A stretch of DNA of 64,000 nucleotides, taken from Cladorhizidae sp. MBARI D1340-BT2 (lineage: Eukaryota; Porifera; Demospongiae; Poecilosclerida; Cladorhizidae). The position numbers were made by a program, and so were the translations under genes. Under the pieces are notes generated by a model. It saw nothing but the letters and a program-made list of their open reading frames with translations, did no database searches and was not told where the DNA came from. Below, one piece after another: positions 52,896 through 64,000 of the stretch; the first letter of the stretch is position 1; the number at the start of each line of letters is the position of its first letter. Location: positions 18,273,250-18,337,249 of the forward strand of contig JAQNBH010000014.1 in assembly GCA_028752905.1 (NCBI GenBank), written 5' to 3'.

Positions 52896-54055
52896 AATAT
52901 ATATATATGCTTAGGAGAATGTTAGTTTAGCCTGTTTGGGATGGGATGTAATCTGTTCTTCACTGGTGATATTGGCAGGTAGATTGAATACACTCCACCT
53001 TTCTCCTAATCACTATCCTCAAACCGCTTCCTCTGAGATCTATATATGTAGTTATCCCCCATCTTAATTTGTCTTGTATAATTATATATATATATATATA
53101 CACACTCTTAGGTAGCTATCTGCTTTGGTCCTTACGACTGGAATATTGGGTGGCAAAAGCATGTTCTACACACTCGCGCTGCTGTTAGTCCCACAACAAC
53201 TAACATTAATATCCACATCATCACCACACAGTTCCAATAACTTTTCAAACATACTTCCATGTGTACTTCAATGTGTACTTCAAGCACGAAGGCTTCTTTG
53301 CATGGTCGCCAAGACAGTTTACCGAAATCAGGAGGCAAATTTATTAGTGGACAAAAAGCTCTCGAGCTAGTATGTTACACCAACACTGAAGCCGAGTTGA
53401 GCCTAAGGGACCTTGGCTCAGGCATGTAAAAACAACAACATATTTTAGAAATAAAGCCACACCCTACATTCATCATTATGGGGTTGTATACAAACCCTGA
53501 CAAGTGTACTGAATTTCCTTTTCTTTGACTTGTACTTGGAGCAACATTAAAAAAATCCGTAACAAACTGGTTGCTGATCATCTTCCACAGTCATCCTTAT
53601 TATATCCTCATGTAACACTGATGGGGATATAACACTAATCTTGCCCCTGGAGGCAGTAGGTTGCTGAGGGCTGTTTGGAGTAGAGGGTATTGCATTGGCC
53701 TCTAATGCATCTGGAGAACCAGGGGTAAAACAGCCTTGAAGGTCCAAGTTTGCAGAAAACTATCTCAGAAACAAAGCTGATTCAATCTAGCATCACGAGA
53801 TTACTGATAATGATAAGTTTTTCAATTCCCCCACTCGTTTAGTTATATACAGGCTAATGTTAAATCTGTAACCATGGCTACCAAGGACCAATGAATGATT
53901 TATTATAGCTAAATTCATTTTTTATAGTTTCTTGAGATTTTTGGGTGGGGGTGGTATATTTAAGAACGTGGTCAAGAAATTCCACATCTAGAAAAAAATC
54001 CTGGTTGTAAAATTCACTGTACAGTGATCTCCGATAATTGTAGATTCATCAACAG
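52896..54055. other. Stretch with weak ORFs, copy 2
   Basis: Counterpart of 15973-17124. The ORF of copy 1 (16455-16844) is broken here into two frames. A minus-strand ORF at 53132-53338 has one hydrophobic segment (MMWILMLVVVGLTAA) but is not kept in copy 1, so I do not call it. Confidence 0.35.
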
Positions 54056-54352
54056 TCAAGTAAAAAAATGTAAGGAGCCAGCGGACCATGCATAAATATC
54101 AAGTGGATTTGAGCTCTTGAATTTGGATGATTGGTTGCGATTGATATTAAAATTGTCTTTGAAATCAGTAATTATCCACTTAGAAGGCTCGACCACCCTA
54201 GAAGTGAAGGGCAGGAGCGGCTCAACAGCTACCATCCTTATGGAACTGCTGACACTTTCCAAGTTGTTTACAAGTCTCTGGGCATTTTTTAAATTTATTA
54301 TTTCCTGTCTAGTAGTTCTGTCTCTCCTAGGTCTTGAAATATTCTCCAAGGC
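54056..54352 (-). CDS. Possible terminal exon, function unknown, copy 2
   Basis: Identical in protein sequence to 17125-17421, with the same acceptor-like TATATAG. Confidence 0.3.
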   Translation of the reverse strand, partial: ALENISRPRRDRTTRQEIINLKNAQRLVNNLESVSSSIRMVAVEPLLPFTSRVVEPSKWIITDFKDNFNINRNQSSKFKSSNPLDIYAWSAGSLHFFT

Positions 54353-54531
54353 CTATATATGGTGTGTACAATACTATCTGATGCACTTTGGTACCAAAAA
54401 ATACAGCAACAACTATTATCTAGAAATACACATGACAATTCTCAAGTATAATAGGAACTAAACACTTAATGTACAGAACATTACACAAATGTGTATCAGT
54501 TAACACCATGGACGGTTCTGGATCTGTAACC

Positions 54532-57500
54532 TCAGCAGCAATTTTGTCCACTAACTTCATCAATAACCTTGTTGACGTAAGTATTGTCAGTAAAGGAGCA
54601 GTGACAGAGGCCCAAACTGATTTTAATGTTGTCGAAGATTACCAGGTCCGTAGCGAAGATTAAAACCAGGAAAATAATACCAGTTACCAGTGCCAGGAAA
54701 AAGTAGACCATGGAACAGATGCTGCAGCATAGTGAGTAACTTCCACAAGACTTGGCTTGGTTATAATCTCCTGCAGAGTTGTGATCATTGGCCTGCCAGG
54801 AAATAAAGGAGGGGAGGGAAGGGAGAGGAAAAGCAAGTGAATCATTTACCTAAAAGTATTTTCTCTCGAAAGTAATGATTTGTAATTTGTTAAACTTCTG
54901 CCTTTTATAATGGTGCCCATAATTGAGGATAACCCTTGACATCTATAATCATACCAATATTGTACACCTTAAAATCTGTATATGATGGCTTATCTAATTT
55001 ATCTACACAGATATATAAACACTCGTTCTTCCTTCCTTTTTTGACCAGGCAATTCAGTATGTTCTATCTTCTCCTCCTCTCCACCTCTCCACCCCCCCTT
55101 TTTTTTTTATCTTGCAACATTATTTAACTATCAACATTATTTAACTATAAATAAACAAACAACTGATTTCGTCATTCTACGTAGGGACAGCTGGATCTGC
55201 CCAAGCTTCTAGTTCACTAACTGCACAGCAGCTTATTTCACTATCAATGCCTTCATCATCACTGGTAATCTCATCTCATCTGAGTGCTTAGGAGGTAGGT
55301 CAGCCACGCTACTCCAACCAGTGATAGCAGAGCTTCAGGGTTAACACTATCCTGGCCAAGGTGAGAGATGACATCAGCTTCTTCATCAGCTGCTTTCCTC
55401 CTCAGAGAGTCCAAATTCACCGTCCAGAACCCGAAATAAAAAGCACATCTTGAAACCGGATAGCTTGACTGCTTTGAAATGCCTTCTTTAATTCTGACTG
55501 GTATGTATTTTTCAATGTTTCCCTTCTAGCTACCGAACATCTATGCCCCCCATATTTGGTAGGCATGCAATGGAAGAATTTAGCTTAAAAATGAGGTATT
55601 TTAAATGTTATCTATAAACGCTCCATAGGGTATCTTAGAAACATACGATTGGGATAGCTTTTGGTACATATTTACCGGGAAGTGGGTGCAGAACTAGTTT
55701 CCATGCAGATCCAGCACCAAGCAAGTGCGACAAACAAACTCATGGTGGGCTCATGAGAGCTTCCAAGATTATTGGCAGTCTTCACAATTATGGAAGCATT
55801 ATTCAGGTTTAGTCGAAAGGAACGTATGTGTTCACACAACAGAACACATGTTTCCGGCTAGTATCTTCGGCAACCACATAAGTTTACTACATAGGTGTGC
55901 AATAATTCTGTGGCTTGTCATGGATTGTGTATGTCACTAGCTAGCATGTAAATAACACAACAAGATACAGAGTTATGTCGTAGCAAGATATGGTGCCCTG
56001 TAGCAGCAAGATATGGTGCCATGTAGCAGCAAGATATGGTGCATGTGGCAGCAAGATATGGTGCCATGTAGCAGCAAGATATGGTGCATGTGGCAGCAAG
56101 ATATGGTGCCATGTCGCAGCAAGATATGGTGCCATGTCACAGCAAGATATGGTGCCATGTCACAGCAAGATATGGTGCCACGTCACAGCAAGATATGGTG
56201 CCATGTAGCAGCAAGATATGGTGCCATGTAGCAGCAAGATATGGTGCATGTGGCAGCAAGATATGGCGCACGTGGCAGCAAGATATGGTGCCATGTAGCA
56301 GCAAGATATGGTGCCATGTCACAGCAAGATATGGTGCCATGTAGCAGCAAGATATAGTGCCATGTCACAGCAAGATATGCATACTGGAACACATGGAAAG
56401 TGAATTGATACAGGGAGAATTGATACAGGGAGAATTACTGTTTTATCAACTGTTAGTGACTTACCACACAGGAGCATATAATGGCAGGGATGAGGCACAC
56501 GAGTGCTAGAAAATTGCCATGGATCAGGCGCAGGACTATCAAGATAACTGCCAGTGCAGTGTAGGTAGTAGCACGTGGTATACGGATGTTCACCACTTGT
56601 TGGGGCTGCGGCTGTCCAACCACTACAATATTCTGTGTGTGTGCATGTACATGTAACATGTGGTATAGGTGTGGTGTGCATGATATAGTGTGTGCATGTA
56701 ACATGTGGTATAGGTGTGGTGTACATGGTGTGATATGGAGTGTGTGCATGTATGTAACATGTGGTATAGGTGTGGTGTGAGTGTGGTATTATACAGAGAG
56801 CAAACCAGCAGATCACAAAGGGGGAGGGGGATTCTCATTGACCACAAGCTCTATAGTAGCAGCTGCAGCAGTGGTTTGTATCCCCGGGCCCCCCCCCCCC
56901 CCAAACACACAACTAATTGAAAATACCTGCATTATGTGAGTGCTTGATCTCTGCTAGAAAATTGAATGCACCCTCCATCATTCAGAGGGTTAAAGCATCT
57001 ATATGCATGTGGAAGAAGGTTCAGTCTCTGCAAGAGCCAAGATAAGTGCACCTGTTGCTGTGTATCAGCAGAGGAACGTGCCAAGCAGTTCAACGAGGAG
57101 CATATTCTGAACCTTCAGCATTATTTCTTGCACTTATTTTCAAGACAATATTTTTGAAATGGAATCTGGAAACAGAATTAGGTAAAGCCTGAAATGGAAA
57201 ATGGGATTATTTAAACAATAAATGACCACTTCCACTATACACTATACTAGTGTTTACATGTACACACCATTGTCTATGTACAGAGAATTCGTTTGTGCCT
57301 CTACTCTGCCTACACACACACACACATGTACATGCCTACATCCACACATATGCATACATACACACACATGTACATGCCTACATCCACACATATGTATGCA
57401 TGCACACATCCACTCACATGCATACATATACACACACACATATACATGCACACATCCACACACATGCATACACACACACACATATATGCATGCACACATC

Positions 57501-59666
57501 CACACACACACATATGCATGCATGCATCCACACACATGCATACATTCATACATACACACACACATACATATATACATGCACACATCCACACACATGCATA
57601 CATTCATACATACACACACACATACATATATACATGCACACATCCACACACATGCATACATACACACACTCACACATATATGCATGCACACATCCACTCA
57701 CATGCATGCATACATACATACACGCACACACTGCAGCACGCACACACAGTAGCTAGCTATGCTATTGGGGTGCAGGGGTGTTGACTGTCAGGATGTGACT
57801 CAACATGAAAGGACAGTGGGAATCCAAGGAAAGGAAGTGGAGCAATATCCAGAAAAACACTGGGTAAATCCCCACTAATTGTCTACATGCATACCACAAC
57901 AATCATGATTCCTGATGAAGGCTGGAACATCTCTTCAAAATGTGATTTCAAGTTATGCGAACTGAGAGTGCATAGAGAATAATTTTTTTGCAAGAGATAG
58001 TACTTACAGTGTCTGGTAATTTGTTGCCTAAAGCCACCTTTTTAAAACTGTCGCCCCTTAAAGCAAGAAACTGGTTAGAGAAACAAAGCCATTAATAGGT
58101 GTGGTAGCACTAGTGACGGAGAAGCTAACTATGCATGCAAAAAATACTTTTCAACGACGAGACAGCCACTTCACAGTGAGATACCATGCATGCCCGGCAA
58201 AGACGACTTGTAACGGTAACTAGAGGAGGGCTTCACATTGGTGGTGCCCTAAGCACCAAGATTGGAAAAAGTGTTAAAGAACAGGAGATTATGGCAATGC
58301 ACATAGCCATGCACAAGGTCACAGAGCTAAGTTAGGAGTATCCTCAGTTATGATAGCTATGTACTCAACTGAGTATAATCTGTTCTGGTTCACGAGTGGA
58401 ATCTCCCATATCATCACCACAACTGGGTACTCTTCTCTCTATGGGCATGGGAAACTTCCAAGAAAATTAATAATGGCTTATTAGATTTGCAAGCCTACAC
58501 CAGCCTGGTAACAACAAAAGTATGGCTACAATAGTTCTAAGGTTGAGCAGGATATCAGAGCTATTAAAATTTAATCACAGCTATTAATGATGTCCCCCAA
58601 AGGTGCCCTATACCGGTAGAAAAATACTGAATATCCTGAAACAACCTCCCCCACCTTCCCCCTACTATGCCACCACATCAACGAGCGCTCCAAGTGACAT
58701 AAACATTACTACAACAATAATATTCAACAAATAAAAAATTTAAACGTTATATTATAAATATATATATATTTTTGCACAGCCACAGTTTAGAAGCAAGTAA
58801 GCTGGCACAGTTGTGTACTTTTACACCGAGACAGACATTGGCTATGTTGTGTTAGGTAGGTGACTTTGGACTCCAATCTCACTGGAAACAACCACTATCG
58901 TCAAAAACGGCACAGCAGTTGGCAGTGCAGCCCATTTGACTAGGAACACACCTAAGCATGCAATTTTCACATTCCCTGACGATAGCAGCACACAAATAAC
59001 GCAACATGGCGGTGTTACCAACAAACAATGCTAGCTATATTATAGCTCACATAGCAGGAATTTGCTAGCGAGAGTGCCTCTAGCCCTGCTCTATTAGCTA
59101 GTAAGTTAGAGAACACATAATGCAAGGAGCTTGCTAGTGAGGCTGCCTCTAGCCCTTCTCTATTAGTAGAGCTCTAGTGAGGCTGCCTCTAGCCCTACTC
59201 TATTTTTAAAATAGTTGCTGAAATGGCTGAATCTATCCCAGACTTCACCAGGTTAAAAATTAAAAAGAATTTTTTTTTTGTAAGTAGCCATAACGATGTC
59301 TGGTCTGTAGTATGTTATGTATGTGTTTAGAAGTCGCTGGATGCAGTACCAGCTTGAAAGCACTCCCACAATGGAGTGCGCCTGGTACCTCTGTTGGAAA
59401 TACAAGAGAGTCTGTGATGAATAAGTTCCCCCACCAACCCACCTAAAAACTAATTAGCCCCCCCCTCCTGCTTATTCCATACCCATTTGCTTGCAGGACA
59501 TCACCCCAAAAGTAACTTTTAACTTAGCCCCCCACACTGAACTTACAGTATTGCTTGACTGTTGTTGCACCACTGCAGGCATGGGGGTATAGCCAGGCTG
59601 AGGAATTGTGCTAGGCGGGTATTCAGCAGACGGAAGAATACTGTAGGATCCAGCATAGTCGTTCAT
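54532..59666 (-). CDS. CD225/dispanin-like two-pass membrane protein, copy 2
   Basis: Exons 59666-59547, 56632-56465 and 54792-54532, all phase 0, for 182 residues. Compared with copy 1, exon 1 lacks three residues (Lys-Arg-Asp after GS), exon 2 has Val-x-Arg for Ile-x-Cys inside the first hydrophobic span, and exon 3 has three more residues (DNIKISLGLCHCS). The exon 1 donor is a consensus GTAAGT, where copy 1 has GTAATT. All reading frames are open and all indels are multiples of three, which suggests this copy is intact. Intron 1 is 2.9 kb and carries the empty TTAA site. Confidence 0.62.
54793..56464. other. Intron 2 of the CD225-like gene, copy 2
   Basis: Includes the 23-bp minisatellite at 55984-56380. 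A 15-bp duplication (TGATACAGGGAGAAT twice, 56406-56435) is single in copy 1. Confidence 0.6.
57312..57749. repeat. CA-rich compound microsatellite, copy 2
   Basis: About 130 bp longer than in copy 1. The segment with ACATTCATACATACACACAC appears twice here and once in copy 1, so the extra length comes from duplicated internal blocks. Confidence 0.93.
58058..58061. other. Empty TTAA target site
   Basis: GTCGCCCC TTAA AGCAAGAAAC, with a single TTAA, is the unoccupied counterpart of the piggyBac-type insertion at 20947-23500. Confidence 0.95.
58062..59546. other. Intron 1 remainder, copy 2
   Basis: Counterpart of 23501-25025, with the three-copy AGTGAGGCTGCCTCTAGCCC repeat at about 59055-59205. 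No gene seen. Confidence 0.5.
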
Positions 59667-60394
59667 TTCTACGGCAGTGAAAAATTATGCATGACTGAAA
59701 ATCTATTTAGCTTCTAGGTTCTATTACACTAACCATGATGATCCATCTTTAATTGCCGAGTGGCCTTGAGCAGCTTTACGTAGTACTACAAATCGCGCAA
59801 GATAAAATAAGAGCAGCTTGCAGTGAAATGACCCAATTAAATAGAGGCTCTATATTATACGCCCCGTTTTTTTATTCTTCGTGATCGAAAGCAGGTGTGC
59901 GCTCAACAAAATTTGATTTTTTATGTTCATGCAACTACGGTTGTAGAGTGAAAGTCGAAGGGTGTTAGTGCAGAGATAACTGCCTCATTGCAAGGCGGTG
60001 GTTCACGCATTACTGAACGGCGTGAGCCTAGTGCACGCTTCATAGATGAGTGAGCCTCCTCATATTTTCACAAGATCCAGCTTCCCAACTGAAACAGGTA
60101 GCAGCTACCTCTGTATACTTTCAACCATGCCTGCTTGAAGCGCACTATATTCGCGCGCACGCATATTCCCTTTTTTCCCGACCCAGAAGGTAAAGGGTCG
60201 GCTACGCCAGTAAAGGCCTATTGACTTGCCAGCGACTAACTATCGACCAGGGCCTAACAACCCAACAAAGATCTGCACACCATTAATGAAATCACCATGG
60301 TCATTGTACTAATGCCGAGATGAACAAGGTAGCTAGTTTTGATAAAGTTAGGCAAGTTTGCTCATTGTTACGGAGATGCCAACTCAATTATTAC

Positions 60395-60615
60395 TGTTAT
60401 GGACCTAACTCTGCTAGGGCAGGGTACAGGTCCACAACACTCGCCGTCTAGAGCTATGAGAAGCGTTATATAAAGTTCTATTATAGCTTACATTCAAGAC
60501 TTGTACAGAGCATCAAGCATGACAGAACTGAGCATGAATCACGTGCGAGGTGCTTTTATAATCCAGCAGCCATGTGTAATATAAGTCCTCGCTAAATATA
60601 GTCACAATCATAACA
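60395..60615 (-). mobile_element. LTR beside the truncated Ty3/gypsy fragment, copy 2
   Basis: Same TGTTATG..CATAACA ends as 25929-26181. 32 bp shorter, mainly because two of three AAGTCCTCGCTAA repeats and a GTTGGA segment are missing. Confidence 0.6.
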
Positions 60616-60671
60616 CATTACAATTACATTCCTGAGGTGATGCCAGTTTAGTCTTGCACTCAGAGTTCAGC

Positions 60672-60952
60672 CTAGATGAGGTATTCAGCATTGTCAGGGG
60701 GTTCCCTGACACTCCCCCCTACTTCTTCTGGAGTGGGCTCCTTGTCAGGCGGCCAGCTCTGTCTGCTGAGGCCATCAGCATTGCCATTGTTTATCCCTGG
60801 CCTATGAATAATCTCGAAACTGTATGGCTGAAGTGCGAGAGACCAGCGTGTTAGCCTGCTGTTCACATCTCGAAACTTTTGGAGATAGGCGAGAGCCTTG
60901 TGATCCATGTATATTTCAAATGGCGCTCCACTAAGATACACCCTGAAGTGTT
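60672..60952 (-). pseudogene. Truncated RNase H end of Ty3/gypsy pol, copy 2
   Basis: Only the C-terminal ~90 codons remain (YLSGAPFEIYMDHKALAYLQ to NAEYLI). The 5' side is cut at the duplication breakpoint. It has MDHKAL where copy 1 has TDYKAL. Confidence 0.9.
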
Positions 60953-63878
60953 ATCAAGGAGCAGCACATGGAAGAACCTTCACTCTTAACAGCTCAGCAT
61001 CCAGGAGGAGCACATGGAAGAACCTTCACTCTTAACCAACCAGCATCATGGAGAAGGACATGGAAGAACCTTCACTCTTAACCGCCCAGCATCAAGAAGC
61101 AGCACATGGAAAAATCTTTACTTTTAACCACCTCGCATCGAGATTAGCACATGGAAAAACCTTCACACTAAACCACCCAGAATCAAGGAGAACCACATGG
61201 AAGAACCTTTACTCTTAACCGCCCAGCATCAAGGAGCGGCACATGGAAGAACCTTCACTCTTAACCGCCAAGCATCAAGGAGCAGCTCATGGAAGAACCT
61301 TCACTCTTAACCGCCCAGCATCAAGGAGCAGCACATGGAAGAACCTAAACTCTTAACCGCCCAGGATCAAGAAGCAGTACATATATGGAAGAACCTTCAA
61401 TTTTAATACCCCAGTATCAAGGAGCAGCACATGGAAGAACCTTCACTCTTAACTGCCCAGAATCAAGGAGTAGCACATGGAACCTTCACTCTTAACCGCC
61501 CAGAATCAATGAGTAGCACCTTGACTCTTAACCACCCAGCATCAAAGAGCAGCACAGTGAAGAACCTTTACTCTTAACCTCCTAGCATCAACTAGCAGCA
61601 CAACGAAGAACCTTCACACTTAACCGCCCATCATCAAGGAGTAGCACATGGAAGAACCTTCACTCTTAACCACCCAGCATCAAGGAGTAGCACATGGAAG
61701 AACCTTTACTCTTAACCACCAAGCATCAAGGAACAGCACAAGAACCATTACTCTTAACCACCCAGTATCAAAGAGCAGCACATGGAAGAACCTTTATTCT
61801 TAACCGCCCAGCATAAAGGAGCAGCTCATGGAAGAACCTTCATACTTAACCACCCAGATTCAGGGAGCAGAACATGGAAGAACCTTAATCTTAACCACAC
61901 AGGATCATGGAGCAGCACAAGGAAGAACCTTTATTCTTAACCGCCCAGCATCAAGGAGCAGCAAATGGAAGAACCTTTGCACATAATGGCCTAGATGCAA
62001 GGAGCAGCACATGGAAGAACCTTCACTCTTAACCACCCAGCATCATAGAACAGCACATGGAAGAACCTTTATTCTTAACCGACCAGCATCAACAAACAGA
62101 ACATGGAAGCACTTTCGCAATTAACAGCCCAGATTAAAGTAGCAGCACATGGAGAACCTTCACTCTTAACTGCCCAGCATCAAGGAATAGCACATGGAAG
62201 AACCTTCACACTAAACCGCCTAGCATCAAGGAGCAGCACATGGAAGGACCATCACTCTTAACCACCGAACATCAAGGTGCAGCACATGGAAGTTACCTTC
62301 ACTCTTAACTGCCCAACACCAAGGAGCTGCACATGGAAGAACCTTCACACTTAACCACCCAGCACCAAGGAGCAGCACAATAATCACCCAGCATCAAGGA
62401 ACAGCACATGGAAGAACCTTCACTCTTAACCGCCCAGCATCAAGGAGTAGCACAAGTAAGACCTTTCACTCTTAACCAAGGAGCAGCACATGGAGGAACC
62501 TTTATTCTTAACCGCCCAGCATCAAGGAGCAGAACATGGAAGAACCTTCGCACTTAACCGCCCAGATTCAAGTAGCAGCACATGGAGAACCTTCACTCTT
62601 AACCGCCCAGCATCAAGGAGTAGCACATGGAAGAACCTTCACACTTAACCGCCCAGCATTAAGGAGCAGCACATGGAAGAGCCTTCACTCTTAACCACCC
62701 AGCATCATGGAGCAGCACATGGAAGGACCTTTATTCTTAACCGCCCAACATCAAGGAGAAGATCATGGAAGAACCTTCACTCTTAATCACCCAGCATCAT
62801 GGAGCAGTATGTGGAAGAACCTTTATTCTTAACCGCCCAGCATCAAGGAGCAGAACATGGAAGGACCTTCGCATGTAACCACCCAGATTAAAGGAGCAGC
62901 ACATGGAGAACCTTCACTCTTAACTACCCAGCATCATGGAGTAGCACATGGAAGAACTTTCACAATTAACCAACCAGCATCAAGGAGTAGCACATAGAAA
63001 AACCTTCACATTAACCAGCCAGCATCAAGGAGCAGAACATGTAAGAACCTTTACTCTTAACCGCCCAGGCAGCATCAAGGAGCAGCACATGGAAGAACCT
63101 TCACTCTTAACCACCCAGCATCAAGGAGTCACACATGGAAAAATCTTCGTCTTAACCACCCAGCATCAAGGAGGAGCACATGGAATAACCTTCACTTTTA
63201 ACTTCCCAGCATCACAAGGAGCAGCACATGGAAGAACCTTGACTTTTATTCACTCAGCATCAATGAGCAGCACATGGAAGAACCTTCACTCTTAACTGCC
63301 CAGCATCAAGGTGCAGCACATGGAAGAACCTTCACTCTTAACCTCCAGCATCAAGGAGCAGATCATGGAAGAACCTTCACTCTTAACCACCCAGCATCAT
63401 GGAGCAGTATGTGGAAGAACCTTCACTCTTAACCACTCAGCATCAAGGAGGAGCACATGGAGGAACCTTCACTCTTAACCACACAGCATTAAAGAGCAGC
63501 ACATGGAAGAACCTTCACTCTTAACTACCCAACATCAAGGAGGAGCACAAGGAAGAACCTTCACTCTTTACCACCCAGCATCAAGGAGCAGCACTTAATA
63601 GAAACTTTATTCTTAACCGACCAGCATCAAGGAGCAGAACATGGAAGACCCTTCGCACTTAACCGCCTAGATTAAAGGAGCAGGACATGGAAGTACTTTC
63701 ACCCTTAACCGCCCAGCACCAATGAGCATCACATGAAAGCACCTTCACTCTTAACCACCCAGCATCAAGCAGTAGCACATCAACGAACCTTAACGTTTAA
63801 CTGCTCAGCATCAAAGAGCAGCACATGGAAGAACCTTCACTCTTAACCGCACAGCATCAAGCAGCAGCACATGGAAGA
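60953..63878 (+). repeat. 46-bp minisatellite array, unit 3
   Basis: From about 61470 the variant order follows 36000-38331 and again ends AGCAGCAGCACATGGAAGA directly before an LTR. ORFs inside (for example 62948-63295) are repeat translation. Confidence 0.93.
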
Positions 63879-64000
63879 TAGTGGTCATTGGTCTAGTAGA
63901 TCGCTATGTATGTATTCTCTTGTATAGGTAGACCCCTTACCCATTATACGTATTCATACATGTACGCATGAGCGCAGACACACACTATGCTCAGTTGATG
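63879..64000 (+). mobile_element. LTR of a second copy of the Ty3/gypsy element, cut by window end
   Basis: TAGTGGTCATTGGTCTAGTA onward matches 38332-38453 with about one substitution (TGGTCATT for TGGACATT). It is preceded by the same GAAGA and the same minisatellite variants, so it is probably the duplicated descendant of the insertion at 38332 rather than an independent insertion. Confidence 0.9.

Larger units (their letters stand above)
43958..60952. repeat. Segmental duplication, copy 2
   Basis: Collinear with 6961-26518. It lacks the piggyBac-type element (empty TTAA at 58058-58061) and ends abruptly at 60952, where CCCTGAAGTGTT of the Ty3/gypsy RNase H gene joins ATCAAGGAGCAGCACATGG of the minisatellite. 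Confidence 0.93.

Noticed and set aside
53132..53338. Minus-strand ORF with one hydrophobic segment
   Set aside because: Considered as another CD225-like span exon, but the loop motif is absent and the frame is not kept in copy 1 (about 16240-16400).

Overview
The window reads as nuclear DNA of an invertebrate animal, probably a demosponge-like metazoan; that placement is an inference. Short GT-AG introns, AT-rich host sequence, animal-type LTR and piggyBac elements, abundant microsatellites and the absence of bacterial-style gene packing support a eukaryote. I worked by eye, so alignments and percentages are approximate.

Layout. Four blocks of a 46-bp minisatellite (about 1-9206, 34522-38331, 43953-46146 and 60953-63878) alternate with single-copy DNA. 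Positions 6961-26518 and 43958-60952 are two copies of one segmental duplication. They are nearly identical apart from small indels, a 2.55-kb piggyBac-type insertion present only in copy 1, and an abrupt end of copy 2 at 60952, inside a retrotransposon, where the minisatellite resumes. Part of a third unit begins at 60953. The unique part of unit 1 (26519-34521) holds a Ty3/gypsy fragment, a second membrane-protein gene and the start of a JmjC gene.

Host genes. A three-exon minus-strand gene for a small two-pass membrane protein of CD225/dispanin type is present in both copies (17601-25154 and 54532-59666). A four-exon paralogue (28824-31832) has a one-base frameshift in exon 3. A decayed exon of the same family (14981-15136 and 51902-52057) carries a stop codon shared by both copies. 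Head-to-head with the paralogue lies a plus-strand gene (about 32200-33729) whose last visible exon looks like the start of a JmjC domain. No catalytic part is visible before the minisatellite.

Mobile elements. (i) A complete but decayed Ty3/gypsy element at 38332-43952 has short LTRs, a GAAGA target duplication, and an unoccupied site at 6956-6960. A 30-nt stretch beside its 5' LTR is complementary to the predicted mRNA 5' end, which suggests self-priming. A further LTR of the same family starts at 63879, at the same point of the array. (ii) A second Ty3/gypsy fragment on the minus strand has integrase-tail-like sequence upstream of RT-RNase H and an LTR just after pol. (iii) A piggyBac-type element lies at TTAA in an intron of the CD225-like gene; its spliced ORF appears to lack the catalytic core. 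(iv) An 0.88-kb TTAA-flanked relative encodes only an exon-1-like peptide. (v) Inverted MITE-like arms flank the decayed CD225-like exon.

History (inference). The small TTAA element, the inverted arms and the decayed exon predate the duplication. The piggyBac insertion followed it, in copy 1 only. The LTR insertion is absent from unit 1 but present at the equivalent place in units 2 and 3, so units 2 and 3 probably share the more recent ancestor.
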